In this document: in pieces, positions 10,101-22,285 of the stretch
Layout: each line of letters begins with the position of its first letter
How positions within the stretch are numbered: position 1 is the stretch's first letter
Assembly: GCA_963383645.1 (NCBI GenBank)
Contig: OY726560.1
Coordinates: 152,854,546-152,918,545 of the forward strand
Reading direction: 5' to 3'
DNA from: Muscardinus avellanarius
Taxonomy: Eukaryota; Chordata; Mammalia; Rodentia; Gliridae
Length of the DNA stretch: 64,000 bases
Translations under genes and position numbers: made by a program
The notes under the pieces: model-generated
What the model was told of the DNA's origin: nothing
The model's input: the letters and a program-made list of their open reading frames with translations, nothing else
The model's database searches: none

Positions 10101-13009
10101 ACTGGCAGAATGGCTCCTGCAGTTGTCCAAATCGCAGGCACCGAGAGCTGCAGAGCCCCCCGAGGAAGGGACCCCACACAGGGGCCCGGGGTGTCACGGC
10201 CCACGGGCATCTCTCAGCTTGTTTGGGATGACACAGAAATTGTGCTTATATAAAGAATTCCTCCTCACAACTGCCTTAGCTGCAGACAGAAGAATAAATT
10301 CAGAGACTAACTTAAGTCTGACCAAAAAAAATCAAAGATATGGGAATACACTTTATTTTTTTTTTAAAAAGTGTTGGCCCAAGGAACCCATATTTAGTCA
10401 TAAATCAAAACACACAAAAAGCAAGGTGGCCTCTTCTGCCCCCTGGTGGCTTTGGGGAAAAACTTAAGATTAATGTCAACTGAGCAGACACTACTCTGTA
10501 CAATAGTGAAGACAGCCCAGAAGCCCCTTCCCCTCCACAGCGTCCTGTGCTGAGGTCCGTCAGCCGGTGGCTTCCCCACCAGGCCAGGCCTGCTCCACCC
10601 CTCCGGCTGGACAGTGGCAGCCTCGAGGTCCTCACAGCCTCCCGGGGCTCCGAGCAGCAGCTAGACGTGCTCTGGGAGCAGAGTGCCCCTCACAATGCTC
10701 AGCACACAGTTCTCCTGGCCAGTCACGCTGGCCCTGAGGCCGGACGCGCAGCAGCGCACGCAGAATTCACTTCTAACGAGGCTGCCGCAAACTGCTATTA
10801 AATACGTATGCGCTTTATAAAAAAATTTCATTGAAAGCTACAAATTGACTTCCAAGTATCACCGCCCACCTCACTTCCCGGCCTGCTTAGCTGCATCCTC
10901 GGCATTACACAATGCCCTTCTCTTTCCTTTCCCCAAAAATATGCATTTGATTTCCTGGCCCATTTTCTCCTGCTCTTCAGCTAACCTGCATGGCTCCGTG
11001 AAAAGCCAATTTTGCCATGCGGTGCCTCCTCCAGCATTTGCCTGCGAGCACAAGAATAAAGCAGGAGGAGGAGGAAGAAAAGAGAGCGCGGCGGGGGGCA
11101 AGATGGAACCGGTCTCCTCATTATCAGTTAAAGTGTAACCGGATCGGGCAGCCTGCCGAGCGAGGCAATCCTGCAGCCCCTGAAATGCTGCCGGCTTTCC
11201 AGATATCCCGTTGTTTAGTTTTGTCTCCAACAAAACCAACAAAAATGCACATAATTGTACCAAGGCCCCAAACCCATTTTATTCCTCCATTACACCAAGG
11301 AGATCCAGAGCGGGCGCCTCTGGAGGGAGGCTCTCCCCTGGGCTCCAATGAATAACTGTTTACCCACATCCTATTAGGGAAAGGCAGCCATTAGAAAGTT
11401 CCTGCCCTTCTGGCAAGAGGGTGTCCTTTGTGAGTGGCCGTTTCAAACGGGTCCTAATCCCACCGTCCTGCGGACCTATTTCACTGTTGTGGGTTATGCA
11501 GGTAGCTGCCATTCAGCCAGTAACGGGATCCTTTCACTGCTCCAACAATTTCGACCGGAAACAAGCTGCACTGTACAATTCTTATAATAGATTATACTGG
11601 ACACACTGTAGCCGGTCAGCATCACCCAACGTCCCCCACCCAACAGGCTGGAAACGACTGTGCTCGGGGCTTGTCGAGACGTTTAGGCCTCCAAGCCCTG
11701 GATTGGGAGGGAGGGTTTACTCTCCTCTCTCTTTTTCAGAAACATTTTGATAAAATTTGATTCTGATTCTCTCTGGGGTTGATACCTGCCTTGGGCACGG
11801 TGCAGCCCACCAAGGACTGCAGCTATGAGGCCACCTGCTGAACCGTCTACACCAGCAAATCTTCTGGGCTCCAACCAGCTGACACCACCTGCCCCACTCA
11901 CTACGCACCACGAGGAAGCTGAGGCTGCTGGCCGGATGGATGGCAGATGGATGGCGTGCATCCAAGGTCATGCACAGTCAGTGGCCCTGGGGCTCGAACC
12001 CTGGCTGGGCTGCTCCCTAGCTTGGGTTTCCCCACCCACGTTCTTTCCTTCTTTAAGCTTGCTGAGCTAGCCCAGCCAAAGGATGTGGTTGCTAGTGGCA
12101 ACCATGCTCTGGCTCATCTTAAGTCAGCACCTGTCCCCTGCAGGTGCTCCTGGGGGCCCCTCGCTTTATCCTTTTACTGGGCCACTGAAAATGTCCTGCG
12201 AGATGCATCTCCACAGGCCCAGGCCCTCTTCCCTCCAGGGCACAGGCTCAGGGGGCATGAGCTTTAGCATGTGGATTCCAGCTGCTAAGAGGCAATTTTG
12301 TTTCCTTCCCGTTCAAGCCCATCTGTGTGGTAGATGGTGAAGTGGCTAGATAAGCCACCTGCAGATAAGTGAGGGCCGCAATTCAGCCCTCACTGATAGT
12401 GTTGACAAGTAACAGTCCCCGTTTATAAAGTTTTTTTTTTCTATTGGTTAAAATATACATGTACACAGAACTACTAGAAACCTGGAAGGAAGTTTCAGAT
12501 ACAATGTAAAAAAATTAAATACAATGGCAGGAATATAAACATTTATATTTATAGAAATATAGAAGTATATAAACATTTCTGAACTAATCATTCAGTAATC
12601 CACGCTATTCCTTAAGGAAGCTGCATCTCTCTACACCACTTAGTTGTGAATCATAACAACACCGCACTTACTCCAGGGAACTGTCTCTAGAACTGATAAA
12701 TTTTATATTGCCTTAACAATTTTGAATGGAATTATTTGCACAGTGATGAAATTTATAATGAAAACTGGAACTAGGTTGTACAGTGGAGATTACAGACAGG
12801 TAGAAAACAAAGTGCCTAAATAAGTTGTCCAAAAGGTTCTGCTGGAACAATTCCACAGTGTTTTTTACCATGCAGAGACCTAAAAGTTGGAAGCATGACA
12901 CATTTCAGCTTTTTGAGTGAACTTTCTCCAGTGCTGCCCAATAGAATCTAATGTGGTGATGGAAATGTTCTGTCTGCTGTCCAAGGTGTAGTTTTTGCAG
13001 ATTGAAGTG
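10101..13009. other. Repeat-poor intergenic block; candidate conserved non-coding element
   Basis: No SINE occurs for about 2.9 kb, against one per 1-1.5 kb elsewhere. Within it, about 10850-11650 keeps CpGs and AT-rich homeodomain-like words (ATAATTGTACC, CTTATAATAGATTATACTGG, ATTCAGCCAGTAACGGGATC) with no repeat character. That suggests a conserved regulatory element. No conserved protein frame is evident. Its target could be FGFR2 or ATE1; this is inference from human gene order. Confidence 0.4.
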
Positions 13010-13415
13010 TGTTCCCCGCCATGAGAGATGTGGACATTCTAACCCTAGAATCCTATGACTGTAGCCTCATTTGGAATTTGGATCTGCAAAGATGAATTAA
13101 GGGTAATTCACACTGGAGTAAGGGTGAATTCGAAATCCAGTGTGGCTGGTGTCCTCGCAAGACAAGAGGTTGACACAGAAATACAGACAGGAGGAAGCAG
13201 ACCACGTGACTGCAGAGGCAGACATCGGGCTGAGCGGCAGCGGCAGGGACGGTGGGTGCCCAGCGGCAGCCAGAGGGGCAGTGGGGTCTGCCCTGGAGCC
13301 TGAGAGCTTGGCCCTGCTGACAGTGCTGCCCATGCCACCCAGGCTCCTGGCCTCCCAGCTCCCTCTCCTACACCAACCAGGCTGCAGTCTAGTTATGGCA
13401 GCCCTACAGAAATAG
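13010..13415 (+). mobile_element. Old MLT1-type (MaLR) LTR relic
   Basis: Typical order of motifs: GAAGTGTGTTCCCC, CCTAGAATCCTATGACTGTA, GCTGGTGTCCTCGCAAGACA, GAGGCAGACATCGGGCTG and CTACAGAAATAGG. No internal region is attached, so it is probably a solo LTR. Confidence 0.6.
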
Positions 13416-14411
13416 GAGCAGCTGTGGGCCATACATGGGTGCTGAGCTCTTGAAACACAGCCAGTGAGTCTGTCAAAGTGAGTGTTAATTTTGGATATTG
13501 ATTAAATTTAAAAGACACATGGCCAATGGCGTCCTTATTGGACGGGGAAGTTTTATCCGTTTATATGACTCCTACCAGTCTTATAAATCCAAACCCTCTA
13601 CTGAGTTGATTCTTTGAATCAAAACTAAGAATGAATCCTACTTTACTGGGACAACTGAGGCCCACATTTTCTCCCACAGTATACACATAAGTGTATCTTT
13701 GCTTTAAAGGTTAATAAAATAACTCTCACCAGCGACACCTAACTTTCAAGTAGCCACCTTTCGATATTTAAAAATGTGCTGGACAAGCACAGACCGTCTA
13801 TATAACTGAGCTAAGAGCCTTAAGCTGAATGGACAAACCTAAAATGTTGTTTTTCTTGTTTCATGATCAAAAAGCTCCATTAGTTGAGAGATGCTATTCA
13901 GTCTTACTGAATACTGACTTAACAAAGTGAGATGAATTGGACTTCATGAAGTATTCATGAGTTCTCATTTAACGCTGATTAAGTTTTAAAAGGCTCCTGT
14001 TAAATGATTCTAAGACCCTGTCTCAGATTGACACGCATGAAAAATGAAAGTTCACGGAAAATTCAATCCAAAATCACATTGTTGAATTATGCACGTGAGG
14101 AGTGTGACTGGTACTAGCCTGCAACACTATAATAAGTTTCAAAAATTACTTTTTATACTGCACTTAATCAAACTTTAATGATCCTTTGATCACTAAACAA
14201 ACAAAAAATTGTGTTAGTCAGTCACTAATTGTGTGCTTTGTGCATGCTGGACCAGCAAGGATGCCGGTCTCCATAGTGGCAGGACGCTTACTTCTGAGTG
14301 TCATTACAGATGGCACGTAGCAGGAAGACTTGCTGGATTAGTGTTTTTTTAAACAGTACTTTTATATAGAATTGCTTCTCCATATTGCAGATGAAGAGAT
14401 ATGGAAACCAA

Positions 14412-14450
<39 letters not shown>

Positions 14451-14863
14451 CCTTCATAAATGGGCTTAGTCCCCTTATAAAAGAGATGTTGGAGAGCTCC
14501 CCTATCCACAATCTGTGAGGACCCCACACATCTATAAGGTAATTTGAAGCTCTAAAAGACTAAGAATCTGGGAAACAATATATTTAGCAGCTTTAATTCT
14601 TGGTCTAATTGAAATAGTTAATGGGACAGTATTTTCTGATGACAGTAGATATCAACTCTGACAACCAATGGTGTCTGAATTAGATTAAATCTCAAATGAA
14701 TAGCCAATATATTTTGAAAAATGAAAAAAATCACCAAAATTGATAACTGTGATAAGGTTTCCCACTTTTCCAGTAAAGCCAATTTTAAGACATCTGTTTT
14801 CTAGAAAATCAATAATTCAGAATCTTAGTTTGTTTTAAATAAATCTGTGTGTGTCGGGGGGGG
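13416..14863. other. AT-rich intergenic DNA with one (AC)n
   Basis: No gene or complete repeat is recognised. An (AC)18 microsatellite sits at 14414-14449 without a SINE attached. Confidence 0.5.
14414..14449. repeat. (AC)n microsatellite
   Basis: About 18 uninterrupted AC units. Confidence 0.95.
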
Positions 14864-15073
14864 GGTAATTGGGGATTGAACCCAGGAGTTTTTGATTTTT
14901 TGTTTGTTTTGCCTCTGAGCTACATTCCCAACTCTATTTTCTTATTTGTATTTTGAAACAGGGTCTAAGTCACAGAGGACCTTACTAAACTGCTGAGACT
15001 GGCCATAAGCCTGCAATCCTCCTGTTTCAGCCTCCCATGTACTGAGATCACAGCCATGTACAACCATGCTTAG
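14864..15073 (-). mobile_element. B1-dID SINE, OLD class
   Basis: GGTAATTGGGGATTGAACCC through ACAACCATGCTTAGC, with a (G)10 run at its 3' (left) end and a T-rich insertion in the ID half. Confidence 0.85.
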
Positions 15074-15081
15074 CTAATCTT

Positions 15082-15268
15082 TTTTTTTTTTTTTTGGTGG
15101 TACTGGGGTTCCTGGAAGCCCTTCTACCTCCGGGCTACACTCCCAGACCTATTTTATAGTTTTGAAACAGGGTCTCTTACGCCAGCGCGGCTGGCTTTGA
15201 ACCTGCGCGATCATCCTGTCTCCGCCTCCCAAGCGCGGGGATTATAAGCGTGCGCCACCACGCCCGGC
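15082..15268 (-). mobile_element. B1-dID SINE, YOUNG class
   Basis: Poly(T) then GGTGGTACTGGGGTTCC through CCACCACGCCCGGC. The duplication TTAGCTAATCTTTT appears on both sides (about 15070 and 15270). The right flank continues into another old SINE. Confidence 0.94.
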
Positions 15269-15295
15269 ATTAGCTAATCTTTTATTTTTTATTTT

Positions 15296-15491
15296 GGCAG
15301 TACTGGGGATGGAACCTAGGGTTATTCTACATCCAAGCTACACCCCCAGCCTGATTTTTTATTCTTCATTTTGAAACAGAGTGTCACTGAGTTGCAAAGG
15401 GCCTAAGTAGCCAAGGCTGTCCTCGAACTGCGATCCTCTTGTCTCAGCCTCCCAAATGCTGGGATTACAAGCACGGGCTACCATGCCCGGC
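15296..15491 (-). mobile_element. B1-dID SINE, OLD class
   Basis: GGCAGTACTGGGGATGGAAC through CTACCATGCCCGGC. Confidence 0.9.
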
Positions 15492-15540
15492 TAACTTAAT
15501 TTTTTAAACATGACATTTCATTAGAAAGCTTAGAGGTGTC

Positions 15541-15722
15541 AGCTGGGCATGGTGGCACACACTTGTAATCCCAGTACTTGGGAGGCTGAGGCAGGATTGT
15601 ACAGGTTCAAAGCCAGCCTCAGCAGCTTAGTGAGACCCTGAAACTCTGATTCCAAATAAAATATAAAATAGGTCTGGGAATGTAGCCCCAAAGTAGAAAG
15701 CCCCTGGGTTCCATCCCCAGTA

Positions 15723-15765
<43 letters not shown>

Positions 15766-15771
15766 GGGAAA
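15541..15771 (+). mobile_element. B1-dID SINE, intermediate class
   Basis: The B1 half is OLD-like, but the linker and ID start read GGTCTGGGAATGTAGCCC as in the YOUNG class, while the ID end is CCTGGGTTCCATCCCCAG as in the OLD class. A pure A tail of about 32 follows. The duplication TTTAGAGGTGTCA flanks it (left copy reads CTTAGAGGTGTCA). Confidence 0.9.
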
Positions 15772-15934
15772 GTTTAGAGGTGTCAAAACTTAAAGTAATA
15801 CAGGTCTCTCACCAAGTATCTAGTGGAGGGGCAATGACAGGAGGGTTAAAAGACACACATTTTCAGAACCTTCTTGTCCAGTGGAAGGCAAAGGGGCCTG
15901 GGGAATTAGGGGCGAGAAGAGTGTCGCCAAGTAC

Positions 15935-16345
15935 CTTAGTCTGTTCAGGCTGCAGGCCTGGGATGCACAGACCACAGAAAGACTTCTCAGAGCTCCAGAG
16001 GCTGGAGTCCAAGACCAAGGCCCTGGGAGAGCTGGTGTCTAGGGAGGGCTGCTCCTGGGCCACAGATACGTGCTGTGTCCTCACACGAGGGCAGACAGGG
16101 AGCTCTCCCACATGTCTTTTATAAGGGGACGAACCCCACTGAAGGCTCTGCCCTTGTCTAATACCGCCCACAGGCCCCACCTAAAACTGTCACAGCAGGG
16201 GTAGGATTTCAACACGGTATACATTCTAGAGAAAGGCATTTGGTCCTCGGCATCACGGGCTGTAAAAACTGGTTCTGCGGGCGATGTGAGGACCATGCTC
16301 CTCCCTTGACTTCCATGTTCACAACACGTTACAGTGCCCATAGCA
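15935..16345 (-). mobile_element. Old MLT1-type (MaLR) LTR relic, antisense
   Basis: Reverse-strand MaLR order: TTAGTCTGTTCAGGCTGCAG, GGAGTCCAAGACCAAGGCCC, TGCTGTGTCCTCACACGAGG, CTTTTATAAGGGGACGAACC. Same broad family as the copy near 13.0-13.4 kb. Confidence 0.65.
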
Positions 16346-16594
16346 GATTAAGTAGATAAAAAATATGAAATGATATGCCTGGCCTGATCCTATGTTTCCT
16401 TAAAAAATACATATACATACATATTAGGTGGGAAATATTTTGAAAGAATATACACCAAAATGTGAATGGTATTTGGTAGTCGTTGGCAATAACAAAAAAG
16501 TGATTTTTTTTTATTAGTATTCTTTCCAATAGCATCTAAAATGTTTTCTGATACTGTCCATTTCAAGCCAGAAAATCTATGGAGCTACTTTCAT

Positions 16595-16630
<36 letters not shown>

Positions 16631-16631
16631 A

Positions 16632-16830
16632 GCCGGGTGTTGGTGGCGCATGCTTGTAATCCCAGCATTCGGGAGGCTGAGACAGGAGGATCAGATCGCA
16701 GTTCGCAGACAGCCTTAGGTACTTATTGAGGCCCCTCTGCAACTTGGTGAGATGCTGTTTCAAAATAAAGAATAAAAAAATAGGGTTGGAGGTGTAGCTT
16801 GGAGGTAGAATGCCCCTGGGTTCCATCCAC

Positions 16831-16882
<52 letters not shown>
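16632..16882 (+). mobile_element. B1-dID SINE, OLD class, with (AC)n tail
   Basis: GCCGGGTGTTGGTGGCGCAT through TTCCATCCACAGTA, followed by about (AC)25. A separate A-run of about 28 sits just upstream (16600-16627). Confidence 0.9.
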
Positions 16883-16887
<5 letters not shown>

Positions 16888-18672
16888 CAGTGGGAATTAA
16901 AACTAATATTTAAGTCAATTAAAAATAGGGCCCATTTTATCAGCCACCTACAGGGGTCTTTATTATAAAAAGACAAAATTCAAATTAAAATATTCCATCA
17001 ACACACAGTGGATTGTTAAGAACAATTTACATATATTTTTGCTTTGAGACAATTTTGAAAATTTCTCTGTAAATCAAACTTTAGAACATTACATTTGATT
17101 TGGGCAAATCCTTCTAGGGCAACATAAATCTAGTCTCTAATAATTTATCTTGTGAAAATCCAGGCATTTGCTTAAAGTGACATTTATTTTATTACTAAGA
17201 AAGAAATGCAATATATCTTGATTTAGGAAGCCAAGTGGTCTGGAACACCAATTACTGAAGATTAGGTTCTACAGTTCATACAGTTACCTCTGTTGGCTGC
17301 TTATCCACTATAGGTGAAATGTATTCAAGAGTTTAAAAAATGAAAACATGTTTTTTAAAGTAAAGTCCAGCAGGAGCCACTGCAGAAAGAAACAGCTTTA
17401 TTTTTTCCATTCACGCTTTATCAAATGGATTGTTCGCAAAGCACATACAAGAGCAAAAAATCTCACATGCGATCAAATTGTTTTGCTTCATATGCACTGG
17501 TTTGCTGTGGGAAAGGACAGACATCTGGATAACTTGTAGTTCAAACATTTCCCAACTATTTCCACTTCATTTCTTTCTTTTCTTTTAGCAACAATAGATA
17601 CATTTCAGTAACTCTTCATAATCTCTCTCTTTATCCATACTGAAATAACACAAAGTCTACAAAATCAAATCACTTATTATTTGGATACCTGCAAAGATTC
17701 TTTTACATAATAGGTTCTGATATGTTAACAAACCAAACAAAAATAATATTTGCAAAATAGATGAAAAAGATAAGCCATTTAAAAGAAAACATAAACAGCA
17801 ATAATTTCTTATCTAAATCATTTCAATGAATAATATATTCACTTCATAAAAGCCTCTATCTTTTAGTATACAAAAGTGCTCAGATTATATTTAATAAAAA
17901 TAAGATAACAAAAATCTCACAGAATTATAATAACTTAAAGATGGTAGCAAGGGGAATCAAAATTACATCTTTGCTCTCAAGATAGGGAGGAGGGTGCAGA
18001 TTTATTTGAAATCAGGAAGGGACTAAAACACAAAGACTGCAAAAAAGCTTCCTGCCTTGAAAAGACAGAAACTGTCTTTGGAAGGTCCTAATGTGTCTTT
18101 CTTTAGATGAAAGCCCTAACCCAGATCAGGTTCCCTGCTAGACTGCTCCTCAAATGACAGTGCTGGTCACTTCCCTGGACTGTCCTTTCTTAGTCCACTA
18201 CCAACTTCAGATGCTGAAGGTTCCAAACAACGCGGCCACTTCCACACCTGACTACCAGGACCCACACTCTCCACTCTCCACACGCACAGGCAGGTCCAGC
18301 GACCTAGGAGGGGCATCCTCATGCCTAAGTCACTCCGGAGCACCCCTGGGGCCATCCTAGGACGCTCCCTCTAGGGACACCACACCACCAGATGGGGTGC
18401 TCACTGTTTTCCTCTCAAGGAACCCCAAACTGGATTCCACAAGAAGAAACCGGAGTTGTGGCCAGATACTAGATTTACATTTTCTCTTCACGTGACCTCA
18501 TGAATATGTTCTACATGCGGGTCATGCAGATGCAGCTGGTGATGTCAACCTGACGCCCACGGGGGCGCTGTGCCACCCCACCTGACATCTTCTGAAATTC
18601 CTCTTGAACTTCACATATGTCCCTAACATTACTATAGAAACAAAACAGCATGTACATCATAATTTTAATTTG
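16883..18672 (-). other. Repeat-poor region, possible distal ATE1 3' UTR
   Basis: Nearly 1.8 kb without SINEs, AT-rich, on the side expected for a long ATE1 3' UTR. A minus-strand AATAAA lies at 17397-17402 and more at about 17188. Known mammalian ATE1 mRNAs have long 3' UTRs, so transcription to here is plausible, but no sequence feature proves it. Confidence 0.35.
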
Positions 18673-18823
18673 TGGACATTCTACCTCTGAGCTACACCAC
18701 AGCTCTATTTTATTTTTTATTTTGAAACAGATTCCTATTATCATACCCTGCCTTGAACCTATGATTCTCCTGTCTCACGCTCCCAAGTACTGGGATTATA
18801 GGTGCATGCCATCACGCCTGCTA
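18673..18823 (-). mobile_element. B1-dID SINE, OLD class, shortened
   Basis: CATTCTACCTCTGAGCTACA through CATCACGCCTGCTAG. The very end of the ID half is missing and the B1 half is decayed. Confidence 0.8.
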
Positions 18824-19162
18824 GGCATAATTTTATTCATATTAAAATTGTGTGTATAAGTCTCTCGAGGTACAGTAAGACTTCAGATTATTTTTACTTT
18901 CCTTAACATTTTAATTGCCTATTGTATCATTTTCATATAAAAATAAAGTTATCTTCATTTTAAAGGGGAAATACATTCTACAAATTCTGAAAGGCAGTCT
19001 CTTCAATGTTCTTGGGAACTATTTTATAAATCAACATTTTGGAAGAATACAGAATCTTTATGATCAGAGAAAATGGCTTTCTTCAATTCTGTACCATCAG
19101 CAAAGTAACTTAGAATACAGCAGGTCTCTTGGTTCCCCTGTCTCTTTCTCTTTGCCTCTCTG

Positions 19163-19168
<6 letters not shown>

Positions 19169-19222
<54 letters not shown>
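19169..19222. repeat. (AC)n microsatellite
   Basis: About 27 AC units. With the (GT)n tract 52 bp downstream it forms a potential long hairpin. Confidence 0.95.
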
Positions 19223-19223
<1 letters not shown>

Positions 19224-19273
19224 AGGTAGAGTTTACATGGATGTTGAACTTGTAGACATGCAGACATTTGGGA

Positions 19274-19285
19274 TGTGTGTGTGTG

Positions 19286-19316
<31 letters not shown>
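19274..19316. repeat. (GT)n microsatellite
   Basis: About 21 units with one TT interruption, forming the tail of the minus-strand SINE that follows. Confidence 0.95.
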
Positions 19317-19494
19317 CTAGGTATTGAACCCAGGGGCATCCTACTGCCAAGCTATACCTCCAGACCTACTTTGGTTTTTATTTGGAAACAGAATAGCTGA
19401 GAGCCTCACTGTTTAGGCTGTCCTCAAACCTGCAATCTTCCTGTCTCAGCCTCCCAAGTACTGGAAGTACAGGCATGCACCACTGTAACTGGCT
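19317..19494 (-). mobile_element. B1-dID SINE, OLD class
   Basis: CTAGGTATTGAACCCAGGGG through CACCACTGTAACTGGC. It lies in the same orientation as ATE1, within the possible extended 3' UTR. Confidence 0.85.
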
Positions 19495-20163
19495 TAGACA
19501 TTTGATTTTTAGAATTACTTTATGACCCTTCCTTTTATTTTAACTAGCTGAAGGTTATTGTTTCATGTTGTATCAAAATTCAGTGCATTTTAGAGAAAAA
19601 AAGAAAACCAGTAGTGAGATTTCAATGACTAAGTTTATATTATGGTTTCTAAAAAGAATGGTCAATAAAAACCAGAAGGACAACTGGGAGCCAGAAAGTG
19701 CTGGATGGCTGAGCCAGTGGGCAGGAGAGGGGACCAGCTTGGAAACACACAGAAACACAGCTCTCTCTGCCCTCAGCCCCCCAACACCTTCCACGTGGCC
19801 GGCACAGGCCAGCACCGCCACCTGACAGCACACGCTGCCAGCAGGAGGAACAAGGAGGGCGCTGCTCTGCTTCCAGCCAGGGGCAGTGTCTCGGCCCCAG
19901 GCGCACGCCAAAGCGAAAGGACACAGGTCAGAATGGCTTCTCCTGGCTTACAGCGATTCAGGGCACAGACACAGAAGTAGCCATACAGTAAACAGCTTCC
20001 ATCGATAACCAAAGACCAGCTCCTGAGCTCTAAGGAATGGACAGTCACTGCTAGCTTCCTCTGGATGAAGCTTAGATCAAGGCAGGCGTTGATATAGTTC
20101 CTAAACTCTTTCTTGGGGCTTTAGAAATAGAGCAAATAATTTATCGCTAGAGTAGTTATATCT

Positions 20164-20851
20164 TTTATTGACCAAACTGGCATACTTTAGAGAGTAAACG
20201 GGAGCACTGGTAACAATTTTTCTAGGGGAAACAGTTATGTCAAGATGACAGACACAGACAGGATTGTCCTGGACAAACGGACACCCAATGCAAACAGGTC
20301 TCTTTTTAATGTTTGTATTTGCAAGTTCTCTATTAAATTACAAAATGCAACACGTAGCAGTGACTGACTTCCAGCAGGAGTGACACACAGTTTTGCTCTC
20401 TAGAGGACACATTTCTGAGCAACGAAAGCTAGCTCCCTCCTCCTCCCATACTTCAGGCTTCCCAGCACAAACCATTATCTTCAACGGAGCTGCGGACACT
20501 GTCTGCTTGAATTTCTCTAACAGAACAAAAATGGCACAACTGTGATTACATTACTTCCCCAAATGTTAACTAGGGAAGTTGAGCCTATCTTGCTCCAGAA
20601 ACTTCCAAAAGGACAAACTCCAATTATGAAGCTAGCTCATTACTTTCTTCAAAATCTTTATATTAACTATGAGTTTGATTTTCACAAATACATTGCCACA
20701 AAATATTTTAGAAAAGCTAAAAGATAGACAAAATGGGAGAGTCTACTGCATAGACGGCCGCCCCCGCTTCCCGAGGCGCCACCTGGGTACCAAGTGTGGT
20801 GGGTGCGGCTTGGCAGTGTCGCGGGGCCGGGCAGAGGGCACTCAGCTCACT
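20164..20851 (-). other. ATE1 3' UTR, proximal part (inferred)
   Basis: This follows the ATE1 stop codon directly on the minus strand. The first canonical poly(A) hexamer downstream is AATAAA at 20164-20169; an ATTAAA variant occurs at about 20311. There is no SINE here. Where transcripts really end is not decidable from sequence, and a longer form reaching the AATAAA at 17397 is possible. Confidence 0.6.
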
Positions 20852-21052
<201 letters not shown>

Positions 21053-21239
21053 TCAAAGACAGCCACATACCAAAATATGTTCCACTCCCATATTTTAAAA
21101 TATTTAATTTGAAATATGAAAACTATGTACCAACAAGTTCTCTTTAAACTTGTTGTTTAAATAAGGGAGTGCAGTATTAATACTCAGACTAAGTAGGTTA
21201 ATAAAAATAAATAGCAAATGCCTTTCTCAAAGATAATAA

Positions 21240-21950
21240 AATACCCTCCAGGATGATACCTGGGACATGAAGCAGACACAGAACTGCATGTAATTGAAGC
21301 TGGCCTTCTATGCCTTTATGGTTTTCTGAGACAGGGTGAAGTTTACAACTCTCCAGCATCGTTCTAGAGCTCGGGTTGGGTCTACCGTGCCTCTCCAGTG
21401 AAGCTGCTTGGGTTGGGTCTACTATAGGTTTCATCTCCAGTGAGGCTGCTGGCTGATGAGTGGCTGTCCCCAGGGCTGGCAAGGGGGCCAGTGCTCCCTG
21501 TGGGAGGCAGGTTCCCTCAGCCGCCGCTCAAGATGCTGCGGAGGCTGCTGGTGGATGTGAATGGTCCTCCTCTTCTCCCACATCAAAGAGCCCCTGGTTT
21601 GCATTGGGGCACGCAGGTCACCCAGAGGAAACCTGTTTCCCAGTCTTCTTTGCAGCTGAATGTAGCCTCACGACCAAATTTCAGCAAATGGGACACAGCA
21701 TAGAATTTTGTGGGAGTTTCCAGAATATTATAAAAAGAATAGCTGACTTAGGCCTTTTCTGCCTCTCCGTTTTTTTACTTTTATCATTCTTTCCTTCAGC
21801 CTACAGCCCAGAACATAGAGGTAATGGCAGGAGCCAGGCAGTAGGTGGCCCAGTCAGAATCCCTGTAAACAGACCCAGAGTCTGTTTTTGTGAAGCTGTG
21901 AGAATGAAGCCAAGATTGCAAGGAAAACTCAGGAGTTAAGAAATTCTAGA
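21240..21950. other. Intronic unique/old-repeat stretch with a short tandem duplication
   Basis: GGTTGGGTCTAC...CTCCAGTGAGGCTGCT occurs twice in tandem at about 21373-21450. From about 21640 the sequence (GCAGCTGAATGTAGCCTCAC, AGCAAATGGGACACAGC) resembles an old interspersed repeat also hinted at in 600-930. No coding evidence despite a 159-codon ORF. Confidence 0.4.
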
Positions 21951-22011
21951 AACACAGAATGACCAAATGACCGCAGGGAAAGGTTGCAAGCTATGAGCCC
22001 TGGAGCCAGAC

Positions 22012-22056
22012 CTCCCAAATGCTGGGATTCCAAGCATGCACCACTATGCCCGGCTG
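22012..22056 (-). mobile_element. SINE fragment (B1 half end)
   Basis: Only CCTCCCAAATGCTGGGATTC through CACTATGCCCGGC remains of a minus-strand copy. Confidence 0.75.
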
Positions 22057-22086
22057 AGACCCAGATTTTTAAAAATCAATTTGCTA

Positions 22087-22285
22087 TCTAAGCATGTTGG
22101 TGCACGCTTGTAATCCCAGCATTTGGGAGGCTGAGACAGGAGGACTGTGGTTCGCGGCCAGCCTCAGGTACTTAGTGAGGCCCTTTGCAACTCAGTGAGA
22201 CCCTGCTTCAAAATAAAGAATAAAAGATAGGGCTGCGGGGTGTAACTCAGAGATAGAATGCCCCTGGGTTCAATCCCTAGTACAT
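22087..22285 (+). mobile_element. B1-dID SINE, OLD class
   Basis: GCATGTTGGTGCACGCTTGT through TTCAATCCCTAGTAC. AATTTGCT is duplicated on both sides (left CAATTTGCTAT, right TTAATTTGCTGA). Confidence 0.9.
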
